Shown here piece after piece: positions 8,228 through 17,736 of a stretch of DNA of 64,000 nucleotides; positions within the stretch are counted from its first letter, which is position 1, and each line of letters opens with the position of its first letter. The notes beneath the pieces are model-generated. The model made no database searches. It saw only the letters and a list, made by a program, of their open reading frames with translations, and was not told where the DNA came from. The position numbers and the translations under genes are program-made. The DNA comes from Deltaproteobacteria bacterium (GTDB taxonomy: Bacteria; Myxococcota_A; Polyangia; Polyangiales; JADJMO01): positions 1-64,000 of the forward strand of contig JANYDK010000038.1 of the NCBI GenBank assembly GCA_025363655.1. The letters are read 5' to 3'.

Positions 8228-10153
8228 TCAATAGTAGATGTACGTGCCAATCATCGCCGAGCTGCCGAGGGGATTCACCCGGCCCTCGAGGGTCAGGGAC
8301 GCATTCTGCGTATATTGAATTCGAAAGGTCGACTCCGCTGCCCAGGTCACCTTCGGGTGATTGAAGGGCAGCCAACCGAGGTTCCCCGACGTCACCGAGA
8401 TGACGCGATCGCTGAAGCGAATGCGCAGTCCGCTCGACGGCCCGAGCGAGAAGCGCACCTTCGGTCCTTCGTCGCCGGTGAAGCGGAGGGCAAGGAGCCG
8501 GGCGTCGAGCGTGGTGAAGAACGTCACGCGCTGCCCGAAGGCGAAGCCGCTGCCGAGCTCCATCGAGCCGAAGGTGCAGTCGGGACAGCCGGAGTCGTGG
8601 TTGCGCGTGACGCCGACCGCCACCTTCCAGGATGGCTTTTGGTCGAAGCGGCTCCACGGGTTGAGCGAGAGGATTTTGAGCAGTGACCCTTCCTCGAGGC
8701 GAATCTTTCGATCTTGCATCCAATAGGCGAAGCGCCCGTGGAGGAACTCGAGCTGCGCGAACTCGGGATATCCAATCGTCGAGTCGGCGAGATCGTGGAG
8801 CGACAATCGATAGTCGAGCCCGATGAATTCTTGTCGGTGGTTCGTGGCGCCGAAGGAGTAGCCGAAACGCGCGGCGCCGTGGCTGAGGTGAGGCAGCTCG
8901 CCGCTCGGAAGTTCGAACGTGAGGTCTTCGCTGGTGAGTCCGAGCTCGGCCCGACGCTCCATCAGCCGCTGCTTCAGCTTTGCTCCGAGCGAATCCTTGT
9001 CGTCGAGAATCTCCTTCGCGTAGCGGAGATCGACGAGATCGAGGGCGGCGTCGAAGACCTTGACCAATCGGTCGTTCGACAGGCCGCCGAGTGGAGCGTC
9101 GGGATTCGTCGCCAGCGCCTCGACGACGTCGAGCTCGAGGGAGCCGAGGTCTTCGATACGACGGCGGAACGTGCTTCGCATCGACGGGCGATAGTGCACC
9201 GCCTTGACGAGCCCAGGCACGGTGTAGAGCACCTTGACGGTCTCGGCCGGGACTACCGGATAGTGGAGGCGATCGACGAAGTGGTAATTGGGATTGGCGA
9301 CCTCGAGCGCTCCGAGGATGTGATACGAACAGTTTTCGCTCATGTACCAGTAGTCGAAATACGTCTGGCCGAGCTCCCATAGGTGCGCGGCGACCGTCTC
9401 GACCTCGTCGGGTGGCAGCGAGAGCTCGTACTCCCAGATGTCGCGTGACTCGAAGTCGTTGTATTCGCGCACCTTGTAGTAATAGGGAATCAGGCTCCAT
9501 ACGCCGGGATACTGGCCAGTCAGCCCCTTGATGGCATAGACGAGCGCGTTGGCGTCGTCGGGATTGGCGGCGTAGTTGACCCCGAGATCGAGGAGCGCGC
9601 GGCTCTCTTCGCCGGCACCTCTCTCCTGGTTGAGCCGGAGAAAGGTGTGACCGAACGCGGAAGAGGGGTTGTTGAGATAATAGGAAGAGAACACCAAGGT
9701 CAGTGACTTGACCTTGATCTTTTCCCAGTACTCGACGAACTTCGGACACTCGACCGCGGGCAACTTGCCCAAATCGAAGCTCAGCTCCTTGGAGAGCCAG
9801 GCGAAGCGCGCAGGAAACCGACAGAGGACGTGATCGTTCTTCGGAGACTTGCGGGCATAAAAGCCGCGAATCGTCGCGTCGAGCTCGGCGGCGGGATCGG
9901 TCTTCCCGTTCGGTGTGAGGAAGAAGCCAGGGCCATCGGCCTCACTCTCGTAAGAGCTGCCGCTCTTGCGCCAGTGACCGAGCCGAAGCCACTTCGTCGA
10001 CGTCTCGAGCCCCTTTTGACGAGCCTTCGCGACCAGCGTCTCGGAATAGGCGGCGGCGTCTTCGGCGTGGACGATCGGCGTCGCGACGAACGTGGCGAGG
10101 GCGATGGCGATGCCGCCGAGAGGGAGCCGCAAGTCTCGAAGGGTCTTCTTCAT
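8228..10153 (-). CDS. DUF4105 / Lnb-like periplasmic protein
   Basis: A 641-aa exported protein. Residues 1-30 form a signal peptide (MKKTLRDLRLPLGGIAIALA, ending in VHAED). The middle is a DUF4105 domain with the conserved histidine motif SSAFGHTFLRL (His near residue 168) and cysteine motif SENCSYHILG (Cys near 272). This Cys/His pair is the feature of the family that includes the lipoprotein N-acyltransferase Lnb. The C-terminal half is beta-rich and ends GTYIYY, consistent with an outer-membrane beta-barrel. The start at 10153 skips a 31-codon upstream extension that would include the terminator hairpin. It follows the DUF3015 gene, separated by that terminator. Inference: an acyltransferase or peptidase-like role in envelope lipoprotein maturation. 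Confidence 0.85.
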   Translation of the reverse strand: MKKTLRDLRLPLGGIAIALATFVATPIVHAEDAAAYSETLVAKARQKGLETSTKWLRLGHWRKSGSSYESEADGPGFFLTPNGKTDPAAELDATIRGFYARKSPKNDHVLCRFPARFAWLSKELSFDLGKLPAVECPKFVEYWEKIKVKSLTLVFSSYYLNNPSSAFGHTFLRLNQERGAGEESRALLDLGVNYAANPDDANALVYAIKGLTGQYPGVWSLIPYYYKVREYNDFESRDIWEYELSLPPDEVETVAAHLWELGQTYFDYWYMSENCSYHILGALEVANPNYHFVDRLHYPVVPAETVKVLYTVPGLVKAVHYRPSMRSTFRRRIEDLGSLELDVVEALATNPDAPLGGLSNDRLVKVFDAALDLVDLRYAKEILDDKDSLGAKLKQRLMERRAELGLTSEDLTFELPSGELPHLSHGAARFGYSFGATNHRQEFIGLDYRLSLHDLADSTIGYPEFAQLEFLHGRFAYWMQDRKIRLEEGSLLKILSLNPWSRFDQKPSWKVAVGVTRNHDSGCPDCTFGSMELGSGFAFGQRVTFFTTLDARLLALRFTGDEGPKVRFSLGPSSGLRIRFSDRVISVTSGNLGWLPFNHPKVTWAAESTFRIQYTQNASLTLEGRVNPLGSSAMIGTYIYY

Positions 10154-10164
10154 GGTCTGGTCGC

Positions 10165-10202
10165 GGAAAGGAAAACGCGGAGGCCCCATCGGAGCCTCCG
10201 CG
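10165..10202 (-). terminator. Rho-independent terminator after the DUF3015 gene
   Basis: A 9-bp perfect stem (10176-10184 with 10194-10202, arms CGCGGAGGC/GCCTCCGCG) with a 9-nt loop. Read on the minus strand it is followed by TTTTCCTTTCC. It lies between the stop of the DUF3015 gene and the start of the DUF4105 gene, so it could attenuate read-through between them. Confidence 0.8.
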
Positions 10203-10224
10203 CGTTCGACGCTCGTCGGCTCGA

Positions 10225-10785
10225 TTAGGCCGAGAGCTTCTTGCACGAGAGCGTCGAGTCGGCCGAGAGCGTGCCGATGATCGAGCCCGAGACAGCGTCG
10301 TTGGTCACCTTCGCATCGGGGAAGATCTTCTTGAAGTTCTTCTGCAGGGTGACGCCGACCGCCTTGGCATCCGAGCAGCCACCGAGCGTCGCGAGGCTGT
10401 TGATGGTCTCGCCCGAGCCGCGCGAGATGTCCTTGGCGAGCGCCTCACGGTTGGTCTCGATGAACGCCTTCGCGCTCGTCTTGCCACCACCGGTGTCAGC
10501 ACAGTTGCTGGTACCGCTGGTGATGCCGAAGGTCTGGCTGCCGGAGCTGCCATTGGTCGTCGAGGCGAGGACCGACACCTTGTTGCCGAAGAAGACCGAG
10601 CCGAGACCGCAGCCGGCCGGACCGTACTTCGGCTCGCCGCCCGTGGCAGCAGCGGGCGGAGGCGCAGCAGCAGGCGGCGGCGCAGCAGCGGGGGCGGGGG
10701 TCGCCGTGCTGTCGTCGGCAGCGGCCGTCGTGACGACCATCAACATCGAGGCGGCGACGGAAGCGAGAAGCGCAAACTTGTTCAT
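10225..10785 (-). CDS. DUF3015 family exported protein
   Basis: A 186-aa secreted protein. Residues 1-24 are a signal peptide ([20 protein letters not shown], then AAADD). A low-complexity Ala/Pro linker (about 25-50) follows, then the DUF3015 region with [14 protein letters not shown], the Thr/Ser-rich [10 protein letters not shown] segment and [26 protein letters not shown]. The four cysteines are typical of the family. The start at 10785 is set by a strong AGGAG site 6 nt upstream; a longer in-frame ATG exists but lacks this. Function is unknown. It sits directly upstream of the DUF4105/Lnb-like gene on the same strand, with a terminator between. Confidence 0.9.
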   Translation of the reverse strand: MNKFALLASVAASMLMVVTTAAADDSTATPAPAAAPPPAAAPPPAAATGGEPKYGPAGCGLGSVFFGNKVSVLASTTNGSSGSQTFGITSGTSNCADTGGGKTSAKAFIETNREALAKDISRGSGETINSLATLGGCSDAKAVGVTLQKNFKKIFPDAKVTNDAVSGSIIGTLSADSTLSCKKLSA

Positions 10786-11005
10786 GACGTCTCCTAGAAA
10801 GAGTTCAGGGGCGGCGACCAGAGGCCGGCGCCCATCGCGAACCAAAATTGGAACTGCAACTTCACTCGGAGGCCGCTGCGACCTCGACCGATCTCAGACG
10901 GTCAGCCCCGAGGACGCATGCAAAGTAGAGTCGAGATTCCAGAACTACAAGCAATCCTCACTCTGGCAGTTTGCGCACCGGCAACTTTCGCCTCGGCAGC
11001 CGGGC

Positions 11006-11623
11006 TCAGTGCAGGGTTCGAAGGTGGAGGCGCCCTGCCCCGAGGCCGAGCAATCGCACGGCATTTTCCACGGAATCGAGCAGTCGCTCGCCGAACCTTT
11101 GGCCGACCCGCCCACGCGCGAGCCCCCACAATGAGGCCTCGAGCCGCGGACATCGCGTCAGGGCGCCATCGGGAATGCGGGGAGACGGAACCAAATCACC
11201 GCCGACGAGCGCGAGGGGAAAGAGCGCACAGCCATCGAGGAGATATCCGTCCTCCCGCAGGCCCGCTTCCGTCGACGCTCCCCGCAAGCGACACCCCTCG
11301 CCGAGGACGCCCAGCGATAGGTCGGCGAGTGCGCTGCAGGCGAAGCCAGCCGGACCGCGATCGGCAAGCCGAATGACGACCCCGCTTGGTGCATCGTAGC
11401 GCAGCACCGGTGGCTCGTCGTCGAGGCTCTCCGCTCCGAGCAGCGTCCGAATCAGGTCGCGATGACGCCCATCGACGAAGGCGCCGCGTGCGCAGCAGAG
11501 CGGAGCAATGGACGTCCAGGCCAGCGCAAGACGCGCACAGCGCAAATCGAAACCCCGCGGCATCCCCTCGCCGACGTCGTCGAGCGCGATCACCGCCGCG
11601 CCCGGTGGTGACTCCTTGTTCAT
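11006..11623 (-). CDS. Hypothetical protein
   Basis: A 205-aa protein not assignable to a family. It starts 13 bp downstream of the GYF-like membrane protein gene, with a GAGGA ribosome site 8 nt before the ATG, which supports a real, co-transcribed gene. The sequence has a basic composition and six cysteines (for example IAPLCCARGAF and LDGCALFPLALVGG), no signal peptide and no clear membrane span. A Gly/Leu-rich middle (SALADLSLGVLGEGC) could form a small alpha/beta domain. Reading on the opposite strand is possible but has no ribosome site. Downstream, 10786-11005 (220 bp) holds no recognisable gene and should contain the promoter of the DUF3015 gene. Confidence 0.6.
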   Translation of the reverse strand: MNKESPPGAAVIALDDVGEGMPRGFDLRCARLALAWTSIAPLCCARGAFVDGRHRDLIRTLLGAESLDDEPPVLRYDAPSGVVIRLADRGPAGFACSALADLSLGVLGEGCRLRGASTEAGLREDGYLLDGCALFPLALVGGDLVPSPRIPDGALTRCPRLEASLWGLARGRVGQRFGERLLDSVENAVRLLGLGAGRLHLRTLH

Positions 11624-11636
11624 CGATGCATCCTCG

Positions 11637-13142
11637 TCACCATGGCGAGAGCCGAAGCTCGAAGTAGTCGACGCCCGGCAAAATCATGTGGTGGAAGAGC
11701 TCGCTCGCCATCGCCGGCTTGAGCACGGTGATGATGCGGCGCAGCTCGCGGACGTCGGCCTCGGCGAGCGTCTTCGCCATCTTCGATAGGTCGCTCGCCG
11801 AGAACGAGATGGTCACCGAGACCTCCGCGCCGTCGAGCCGGACCTCGGCGTTCTCGAGCGCGTCGGCGACGAGGTCGGTGCTCTCTTCCTTGCGGAGCAC
11901 CAGCGACATCGCCTTCAGCTTCTCTTTCGTGGCGGTGACGTCGTTGCCGCTCGAGCCTGGCGTCGTGGTCCACGTGCGGTGGAACGTCAGGCTCTTTCCG
12001 CCCTTGTCGAAGGTGTAGCGCTCGTCGGTGACCGAGGGCGTCTTCGCGTCCTTCTGCCCGGCGGCGGCGCCCACCTCGGCCTCGGTCCAGCGACGGACGA
12101 TCGCGTCGCCGTCGTGCATTGCATACGCGCGCGCGACCGCCCTCGTCGGCACGTAGCGCTCGATGAGGCGCTTCGGCCCGATGAGCACGACCTGCGACGT
12201 TGCCATCGTCGCCCAGCGATCGTCGTCGATCTTGAGGTACGGTCGACCATCGACGTCGTCGATTTTGAGCTTGTCTTCCTTGTATTTGCGATCGCGATGG
12301 AGGAGCCCGTCTCGGATCGCCCCGAGGAGATCGCGCCCGCGGAACGCCCCGCCGATGACGAGCAGCCGTTGCGCTCCGCCATCGTCGCGCACCTCGCAGT
12401 AGCCCACCTCTTTGACGTCGCCGTACGGCTGTACGCCGAGCTTGACCAAGCGACGCAAGGTCGCCGCGCGACCACGTGCGTCGTCGTCGGTCGAGCGGCG
12501 GATGCCCTCTTCGTCGTCGAGATCTTCCAGCCAATCGACCAGCGATTTCTCACGTTTTTTGGCCACTTCGCGCATCGCTGGCGAGGCGTCGAGGGCGCCG
12601 AAATCGACATACTCCATCACCGCGCAATCGTCCGGCAGATGCTCGAAGACCGCGCCATGCGTGTAGCCGAAGCGGTACCAGACGCAGAGCGCGGACGCGC
12701 CGCCGCCGACGATGACGAGCACCGCGGCCATCACCGCTGCGAGCCATCGCATGCCCCCGCGTTTGCGGGGCGGAGGCGGAGGAGGCGGAACCCCAGCGTC
12801 GGTCGCCGAGGCAGCCCTCACTTGCGCGGGCGGAGCTCCGAGGAGCGTCGGCGCGAGCGACGGCGGCTGCTCGAACATGTCGACGCCCTGCGCCGAGAGC
12901 GACGGCGGCGGCATGTCGAACGACGGGCGCGAAGGTCGTCCCTCCTCCTCGCCGCTCGCTTTCGGCGATGCGGTCTTCACCTCGTCGAGCTCCTCGACGA
13001 GCTTCCACTCGCTGCCACCGACCTTGACCGCGAGCGTGCCGGCGAGGAGCTTGCCCTTGCGATGACGCTCGGCGAGCTCGTCGAGCGACATGTCGACGGG
13101 CTTGTCTGCGCCCGGAATCTGCACCCAAAACCGCGTGCTCAT
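11637..13142 (-). CDS. GYF-like (GYF_2) domain membrane protein
   Basis: A 501-aa protein with three parts. Residues 1-55 form a GYF_2/DUF4339-like domain (FWVQIPGADKPVDMSLDEL, then KGKLLAGTLAVKVGGSEWKLVEEL). A Pro/Ser-rich cytoplasmic linker runs to about 128 and includes a PPPPPPPRKRGG stretch. A single transmembrane helix near 130-153 (MRWLAAVMAAVLVIVGGG) is followed by an extracytoplasmic domain of about 345 residues. That domain has alternating charged helices and a DDRWATMATSQVVLIG segment but no motif I can name. This layout of cytoplasmic GYF_2 plus TM plus large outer domain recurs in Myxococcota. The role is unknown; GYF_2 domains are thought to bind proline-rich peptides. Confidence 0.85.
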   Translation of the reverse strand: MSTRFWVQIPGADKPVDMSLDELAERHRKGKLLAGTLAVKVGGSEWKLVEELDEVKTASPKASGEEEGRPSRPSFDMPPPSLSAQGVDMFEQPPSLAPTLLGAPPAQVRAASATDAGVPPPPPPPRKRGGMRWLAAVMAAVLVIVGGGASALCVWYRFGYTHGAVFEHLPDDCAVMEYVDFGALDASPAMREVAKKREKSLVDWLEDLDDEEGIRRSTDDDARGRAATLRRLVKLGVQPYGDVKEVGYCEVRDDGGAQRLLVIGGAFRGRDLLGAIRDGLLHRDRKYKEDKLKIDDVDGRPYLKIDDDRWATMATSQVVLIGPKRLIERYVPTRAVARAYAMHDGDAIVRRWTEAEVGAAAGQKDAKTPSVTDERYTFDKGGKSLTFHRTWTTTPGSSGNDVTATKEKLKAMSLVLRKEESTDLVADALENAEVRLDGAEVSVTISFSASDLSKMAKTLAEADVRELRRIITVLKPAMASELFHHMILPGVDYFELRLSPW

Positions 13143-13184
13143 GCGTCGCCTGGAACGATAGCGGAAGAAAGATTCGTGCGTCGG

Positions 13185-14282
13185 CTAGCCTTCGCGGAAC
13201 ACCAGATCTCGCTCGTGCGGCAGCGTCGGGGCCGGATCGGGACCGGGGAGTTCGTCGTAGCGAATGGTTTTGGCGATGGCTCGATCGACGTAGCCTTTGT
13301 CGAGATACCAACGTATCGCCCGCGCCAACGTCTTGCGCGCTGGGCGGTGCGCGTAGCCGAGCTCGCGCGCGGCCTTGTCGCTCTTGACCCAGAATTTCCC
13401 CGCGTAGAAGTCGCGAGCCATCTTGTTCGTGACCTCCGGTTCGTCGCCGGAGATGCGCGCCCACAGCTCCATCAGGCTGCCCGCGAGCTCGACGAGCGAC
13501 TTCGGCAGCGGGCTCGAAGGCCGCCGCAATCCGGTGATTTCGGCCATCGTCTCGAGCACCTGACTGAGCGTGAGGTTCTCGCCGCCGAGGATGTAGCGTT
13601 CGCCGATGCGCCCTTGGTCCATCGCTTGGAGGTGCCCGCGCGCGACGTCGTCGACGTCGACCACCGAGATGCCGCCGGGGCTTCCCGGAAAGCCGAACGG
13701 CGCGCGCCAGTTGAGATAACGAACGATGAGCGCGCCCGAGGGCGTCGGCTTGTGATCGCCGGGCCCGAAGACGCCGGACGGGTTGACGACGACGACCCGA
13801 AGCTCGCGTGCGAGGGAGAGCGCGAGCTCCTCGGCGCGCCGCTTGGCGACGACGTATTGCTCGGAGTCGTGCAGCAGCCACTCGGCGGTCTCGTCGATGG
13901 GCTCGTCGTCTTCGGCGAGACCGATGGCAGCGACGGAGCTGGTGACGACGACCTTGGAGATGGCGCCGTCGCGACGTCGCACCGCCTCGAGCACCTCGCG
14001 CGTGCCTTCGACCGAGGGACCGAGCACGCGGCTCGGATCCGGGTCCCACATCTTGTAGTTGGCGGCGACGTGGAAGAGCCGATCGCAGCCGGCGAGCGCA
14101 CGAAAAACCGTGCTCCCGACCATGATGTCGCCCTCGACGACATCGACCGGCAGCCCCTTCAGGGCCCCGCGCGAAGCCGATGCACGAAGGAGCACCTTCA
14201 CCTCGTCGCCACGCTCGCACAGCTGGCGAACGATCCGCGAACCGATGAAACCCGACGCGCCGGTGACGAGGACCTTGGCCAT
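13185..14282 (-). CDS. NAD-dependent epimerase/dehydratase (HpnA-like SDR)
   Basis: A 365-aa extended short-chain dehydrogenase. The Rossmann motif GASGFIG lies at residues 8-14. The catalytic motif is SEQYVVAKRRAEE (YxxxK), preceded by VVTSSVAAIG with the catalytic Ser. Further family markers are NPSGVFGPGD, GGISVVDVDDVARGH and GERYILGGENLT. The pattern, with VDDVA-GH and a length near 330-360, matches hopanoid-associated sugar epimerase HpnA and dihydroflavonol-4-reductase-like proteins. A GAGAGGGG ribosome site precedes the ATG at 14282. The lipoprotein gene lies 8 bp upstream, so they are probably one operon. Substrate is unproven: no other hopanoid gene lies in the window. Confidence 0.85.
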   Translation of the reverse strand: MAKVLVTGASGFIGSRIVRQLCERGDEVKVLLRASASRGALKGLPVDVVEGDIMVGSTVFRALAGCDRLFHVAANYKMWDPDPSRVLGPSVEGTREVLEAVRRRDGAISKVVVTSSVAAIGLAEDDEPIDETAEWLLHDSEQYVVAKRRAEELALSLARELRVVVVNPSGVFGPGDHKPTPSGALIVRYLNWRAPFGFPGSPGGISVVDVDDVARGHLQAMDQGRIGERYILGGENLTLSQVLETMAEITGLRRPSSPLPKSLVELAGSLMELWARISGDEPEVTNKMARDFYAGKFWVKSDKAARELGYAHRPARKTLARAIRWYLDKGYVDRAIAKTIRYDELPGPDPAPTLPHERDLVFREG

Positions 14283-14290
14283 GACCCCTC

Positions 14291-14905
14291 TCACTTCCGC
14301 AGGTGCGTGACGTACCACTTCGCGTCGTGGTCGATCATCGTCGCGATGTCGAAGCCGTAGCTCTTGCCCTTGAGCTTGTATTTGAGCTTCGATCCGCTCA
14401 CCTTGTTGTAGCCGGTCTTGTTGAACTCCTTCTTCGGAGCGACGTAGACCTGCTTCTTGGTGTTGAGCTCGAGGACGTCGAACTCGGCGTCGGCGGCGCG
14501 TTTTCCCAGCTTGCGATGGTAGTAGTGGATGTGGGACTTGAACTGCTTCACGAGCTTGTCCCAGTAGGCGCCCGGGTCCTTCATGTCCTTGAGGGCGATG
14601 AACGGCTCCTTGGGGAAGAACATCGCGAGGGCGATGTCCGGCTCGTCCTTTTGGATGGCCTCGAAGAGCTTCTTCGCGCGGCCCTGCAGCTCGTCGACCG
14701 CCGGCTCGAGTGGCGCAGCGTCGAGGGGCGCCGAGAGCGCAGCGCCGACGCTGTTCGAGGCCGAGGCCGACGACGAGCCCTCGTTGCCCGAATCGAGCAG
14801 CGACGCCGGCGGCGCGCCCTTGGTGCACGCGGCGAGGATCGCGGGGGTGATGACGGCGCACAGACCGCCGATCACCAGGGTGAAGAAACGACGACGAACG
14901 ACCAC
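14291..14905 (-). CDS. Lipoprotein of unknown function
   Basis: A 204-aa lipoprotein. GTG at 14905 was chosen because GAGG lies 5 nt upstream and it puts the basic VVRRRFF directly before a hydrophobic stretch ending in lipobox ILAAC (Cys near residue 27). A Ser/Ala-rich tether follows (about 38-58). The mature domain (about 65-204) is alpha/beta with many lysines and ends [13 protein letters not shown]. It resembles exported stress- or cofactor-binding domains only in general shape. It probably shares an operon with the downstream epimerase (8-bp gap). Divergent from enolase, with about 130 bp between the starts. Confidence 0.75.
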   Translation of the reverse strand: MVVRRRFFTLVIGGLCAVITPAILAACTKGAPPASLLDSGNEGSSSASASNSVGAALSAPLDAAPLEPAVDELQGRAKKLFEAIQKDEPDIALAMFFPKEPFIALKDMKDPGAYWDKLVKQFKSHIHYYHRKLGKRAADAEFDVLELNTKKQVYVAPKKEFNKTGYNKVSGSKLKYKLKGKSYGFDIATMIDHDAKWYVTHLRK

Positions 14906-15036
14906 GGAGCCTCGATAGGCCGAGTGCGGCACGGCGGGCAACAACCAAGACGGAACGCCGCCCTTTCATCCCCTCTTCCCTCGGCTCTTCCCTCGGCTCT
15001 TCCCCCACAAGGAGCGTCGGAGTAACGAGAGCATTC

Positions 15037-16299
15037 ATGAGCGCCATCACCCATCTTCTCGCCCGTGAAATCCTCGATTCGCGTGGAAATCCGACCGTCG
15101 AAGTGGAGGTCTTCACCGAAGAAGGCCATGGCCGCGCCGCCGTCCCCTCGGGCGCGTCGACCGGCGAGCACGAAGCGATCGAGCTCCGTGACGGCGACAA
15201 GAAGCGCTACCTCGGCAAGGGCGTGACCCGCGCGGTGAGCAACGTCAACGAGCTGCTCTCGGCGGGCGTCGTCGGCATCGACATCTTCGATCAGGCGGCC
15301 ATCGACGGCATCCTCCGCAAGATCGACGGCACTGCGAACAAAGAGAAGGTCGGCGCCAACGCCATCCTCGGCGTGTCGCTCGCAGCCGCCCGCGCCGCCG
15401 CCGACGAGCTGGCGATTCCGCTCTGGCGCTACCTCGGCGGTGCCGCGGCGCGCGTCCTCCCGACGCCGCTCATGAACATCCTCAACGGCGGCCAGCACGC
15501 CGACAACGGCCTCGAAATCCAGGAGTTCATGGTCGTCCCCTGGGGTGCGTCGACCTTCGCCGAAGGCCTCCGCGCCGGGGTCGAGGTCTTCCATCACCTC
15601 AAGGCGAACCTCAAGAAAGACGGCCTCACCACCGCCGTCGGTGACGAAGGCGGCTTCGCCCCGCGCCTCGCCTCCAACGAGGAAGCCATCCAACGCGTCG
15701 TCGCCTCCATCGAGAAGGCCGGCTACGCGCCGGGCAAAGACATCGCGATCGCCCTCGACTGCGCGGCGAGCGAGTTCTTCGACAAGGCATCGAAGGCGTA
15801 CACCTTCGACAAGCAGCAGGTCACCGGCGATCAGCTCATCGCCATTTACGGCAAGTTGGCCGAGAAATACCCCCTCGTCTCCATCGAAGATGGCTGCGCC
15901 GAAGACGATTGGGACAGCTGGAAGAAGCTCACCGACACCCTCGGTGCGAAGACCCAAATCGTCGGCGACGACCTCTTCGTCACCAACCCGATCCGCCTCG
16001 CGCGCGGCATCGAAGCCGGCGTCGCCAACTCCATCCTCGTCAAGGTCAACCAAATCGGCACCCTCACCGAGACCCTCGACGCCATCCGCATGGCCCAAAA
16101 AGCAGGCTACACGGCGATCATCTCGCACCGCTCGGGCGAGACCGAAGACACCTTCATCGCCGACCTCGCCGTCGCCACCAACGCCGGGCAAATCAAGACC
16201 GGCAGCGCGTCGCGATCCGACCGCGTTGCCAAGTACAACCAGCTCCTCCGCATCGCCTACGAGCTCGGCGACGGCGCGGTGTACGCCGGGAAATTCTGA
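15037..16299 (+). CDS. eno: Enolase
   Basis: A 420-aa phosphopyruvate hydratase that converts 2-phosphoglycerate to phosphoenolpyruvate in glycolysis. The N-terminal [14 protein letters not shown], substrate-loop [34 protein letters not shown], catalytic-lysine and Mg-ligand region ([48 protein letters not shown]) and [17 protein letters not shown] are all intact. Length is normal. The start ATG at 15037 has a GAGAG element 8 nt upstream. It stands alone between divergent lipoprotein genes and a 660-bp gene-poor spacer. Confidence 0.98.
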   Translation: MSAITHLLAREILDSRGNPTVEVEVFTEEGHGRAAVPSGASTGEHEAIELRDGDKKRYLGKGVTRAVSNVNELLSAGVVGIDIFDQAAIDGILRKIDGTANKEKVGANAILGVSLAAARAAADELAIPLWRYLGGAAARVLPTPLMNILNGGQHADNGLEIQEFMVVPWGASTFAEGLRAGVEVFHHLKANLKKDGLTTAVGDEGGFAPRLASNEEAIQRVVASIEKAGYAPGKDIAIALDCAASEFFDKASKAYTFDKQQVTGDQLIAIYGKLAEKYPLVSIEDGCAEDDWDSWKKLTDTLGAKTQIVGDDLFVTNPIRLARGIEAGVANSILVKVNQIGTLTETLDAIRMAQKAGYTAIISHRSGETEDTFIADLAVATNAGQIKTGSASRSDRVAKYNQLLRIAYELGDGAVYAGKF

Positions 16300-16959
16300 T
16301 TCGACGACGAGATCGACTCCGGGTCCGTCCGCGTCGTGCGTCGCTCTCGGCACGTGTGCGTCCTCGGCACGCGTCGTCGTCGGGGCACCGCGTGCGGCGT
16401 TACGCGCTGCAGTCATCGCGATTTCGCAGTTGGGTCGCAACGAAAAAAACGCGATTCACGAGTGAAGAAATCCGCCGACCGGTCGTCCTAGGTGCGGCTG
16501 TGCCCCGCCTTGCCAAGGGCGAGGGAATCCCTAGAGTCGGGCGAATCAGTTCTAGTAACCTCGCCCATGATTCACGTTTGAACGGGCGACTTCTCGGAAG
16601 CGAACCTTCCGCAATCGCAGTGGTTTGACCTCTCGCGAAGTACGGCTCGCCGAAATTCCGACGGAGAGTCGCGTATCTGCCTTCGCCGTTGCTGGCCTTG
16701 CCTAGTGATTTTCAGGTCGGCGTCGATTGTGCATCGCATCTTCGACGACTGACTGACCCCGAAGTTGCGCTTAGTCGTTTCGACTGGTCTCGTGCATGGC
16801 TCATCAAGGTCGTTCGACAGCCAATTCTTTGCGCGGTGCGGCAACGATTCGGTTTCGGGGATCACCGATGAGTTCTTGGCCCGCCTCTACAGACCATGTC
16901 GCCATAGGCGCGAACTCCAGCGTTTGATCGATCGAGAATATTCGAAAGGAACTTTCATC
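16300..16959. other. Gene-poor 660-bp spacer
   Basis: I see no convincing coding sequence here. Short open frames exist on both strands but lack family motifs and ribosome sites. The composition is visibly less G+C-rich than the neighbouring genes, with short A/T runs (for example an AAAAAA tract near 16444). The palindrome GAATATTC lies about 20 bp before the ATG of the outer-membrane protein gene, which starts at 16960. The spacer probably contains that gene's promoter and 5' leader; an unannotated small RNA is possible. Confidence 0.5.
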
Positions 16960-17646
16960 ATGAAGCGTACGCTCGCATTTGCTTTGGTTTCGGCTGCCAC
17001 TCTTGCCGTCGTTCCCGCGTTCGCCGAGGAGGCGACCACCACCGCGGCGGCGACTACCACCGCCGCAGCGCCGGCTGCTGCCGAGGGCGGCGGAGAGTTC
17101 GGCAACCCGGGCGTCATCTCGTTCAACGCGGCGACCAATCTCGATCTCAGCAGCACTTCGAGCAAGCCGCCGGAGGGCGACAGCTCCTCGAGGACGAACC
17201 TCTCGCTTCGTCCCTCGATCGACTACTTCGTCGTGGAAGGCGTCAGCATCGGTGGCGAGGTCTTCCTTGGCTACTCTTCGGCAAAATCCGCCAAAGCGAC
17301 CGACCCCACGAAGACCACGACGATCGGCATCGGGCCCCGCGTCGGCTACAACCTTTGGCTCACGCCCGGCAAGCTGTCGCTCTGGCCGCAGGTGAGCTTC
17401 GGCTTCCTCACCTCGTCGAGCAAGACCGGTGACAGCGACCTCGGGAAGAGCTCCGCGACGTTCATGCGCCTCGGCCTCTTCGTGCCCCTCGAGGTCCACC
17501 TCGCGAAGCACTTCCACCTCGGCATCGGGCCCTATGTCGACATGGACCTGTCCAGCAAGGTCTCTGTCGGCGGCGGTGACTCGAAGGACAGCGACAAGGA
17601 CACGACCTTCGGTCTCAAGGCCGAAATCGGCGGCTGGATCCTCTGA
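16960..17646 (+). CDS. Outer-membrane beta-barrel family protein
   Basis: A 228-aa exported protein. Residues 1-22 are a signal peptide (MKRTLAFALVSAATLAVVPAFA). An Ala/Thr-rich linker (about 23-45) leads into alternating hydrophobic/polar beta strands with Gly/aromatic turns: YFVVEGVSIGGEVFLGYS, IGIGPRVGYNLWL, LWPQVSFGFLTSS and HFHLGIGPYVDMDL. The chain ends GLKAEIGGWIL, a typical barrel end with a near-terminal aromatic. It resembles the small OmpA/OmpW-like barrels with eight strands. An AGGA element precedes the ATG. A strong terminator follows at 17680. Confidence 0.85.
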   Translation: MKRTLAFALVSAATLAVVPAFAEEATTTAAATTTAAAPAAAEGGGEFGNPGVISFNAATNLDLSSTSSKPPEGDSSSRTNLSLRPSIDYFVVEGVSIGGEVFLGYSSAKSAKATDPTKTTTIGIGPRVGYNLWLTPGKLSLWPQVSFGFLTSSSKTGDSDLGKSSATFMRLGLFVPLEVHLAKHFHLGIGPYVDMDLSSKVSVGGGDSKDSDKDTTFGLKAEIGGWIL

Positions 17647-17679
17647 TTCGGTCCTCGTCTCTCCTTCGATGAGACGTGC

Positions 17680-17713
17680 GATGGCGGCGCCCTCGGCCGC
17701 CATCGTTGTTTTT
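17680..17713 (+). terminator. Rho-independent terminator after the barrel protein gene
   Basis: A perfect 9-bp stem (GATGGCGGC at 17680-17688 and GCCGCCATC at 17696-17704) with a 7-nt loop, followed by GTTGTTTTTG. It ends the plus-strand transcript 34 bp after the stop codon and faces the convergent aroF gene. Confidence 0.88.
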
Positions 17714-17736
17714 GTCGCCGCGTCTCGCGAGCAGAC

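Noticed and set aside
11979-14360. A 793-codon plus-strand frame
   Set aside because: It lies opposite the GYF-like gene and the epimerase, both with clear motifs and ribosome sites. Its own translation is Arg-rich and featureless.
13185-15200. Epimerase extended into a 671-codon protein
   Set aside because: The extension runs through the lipoprotein gene in another frame. The Rossmann motif begins right after the ATG at 14282, which has a good ribosome site.
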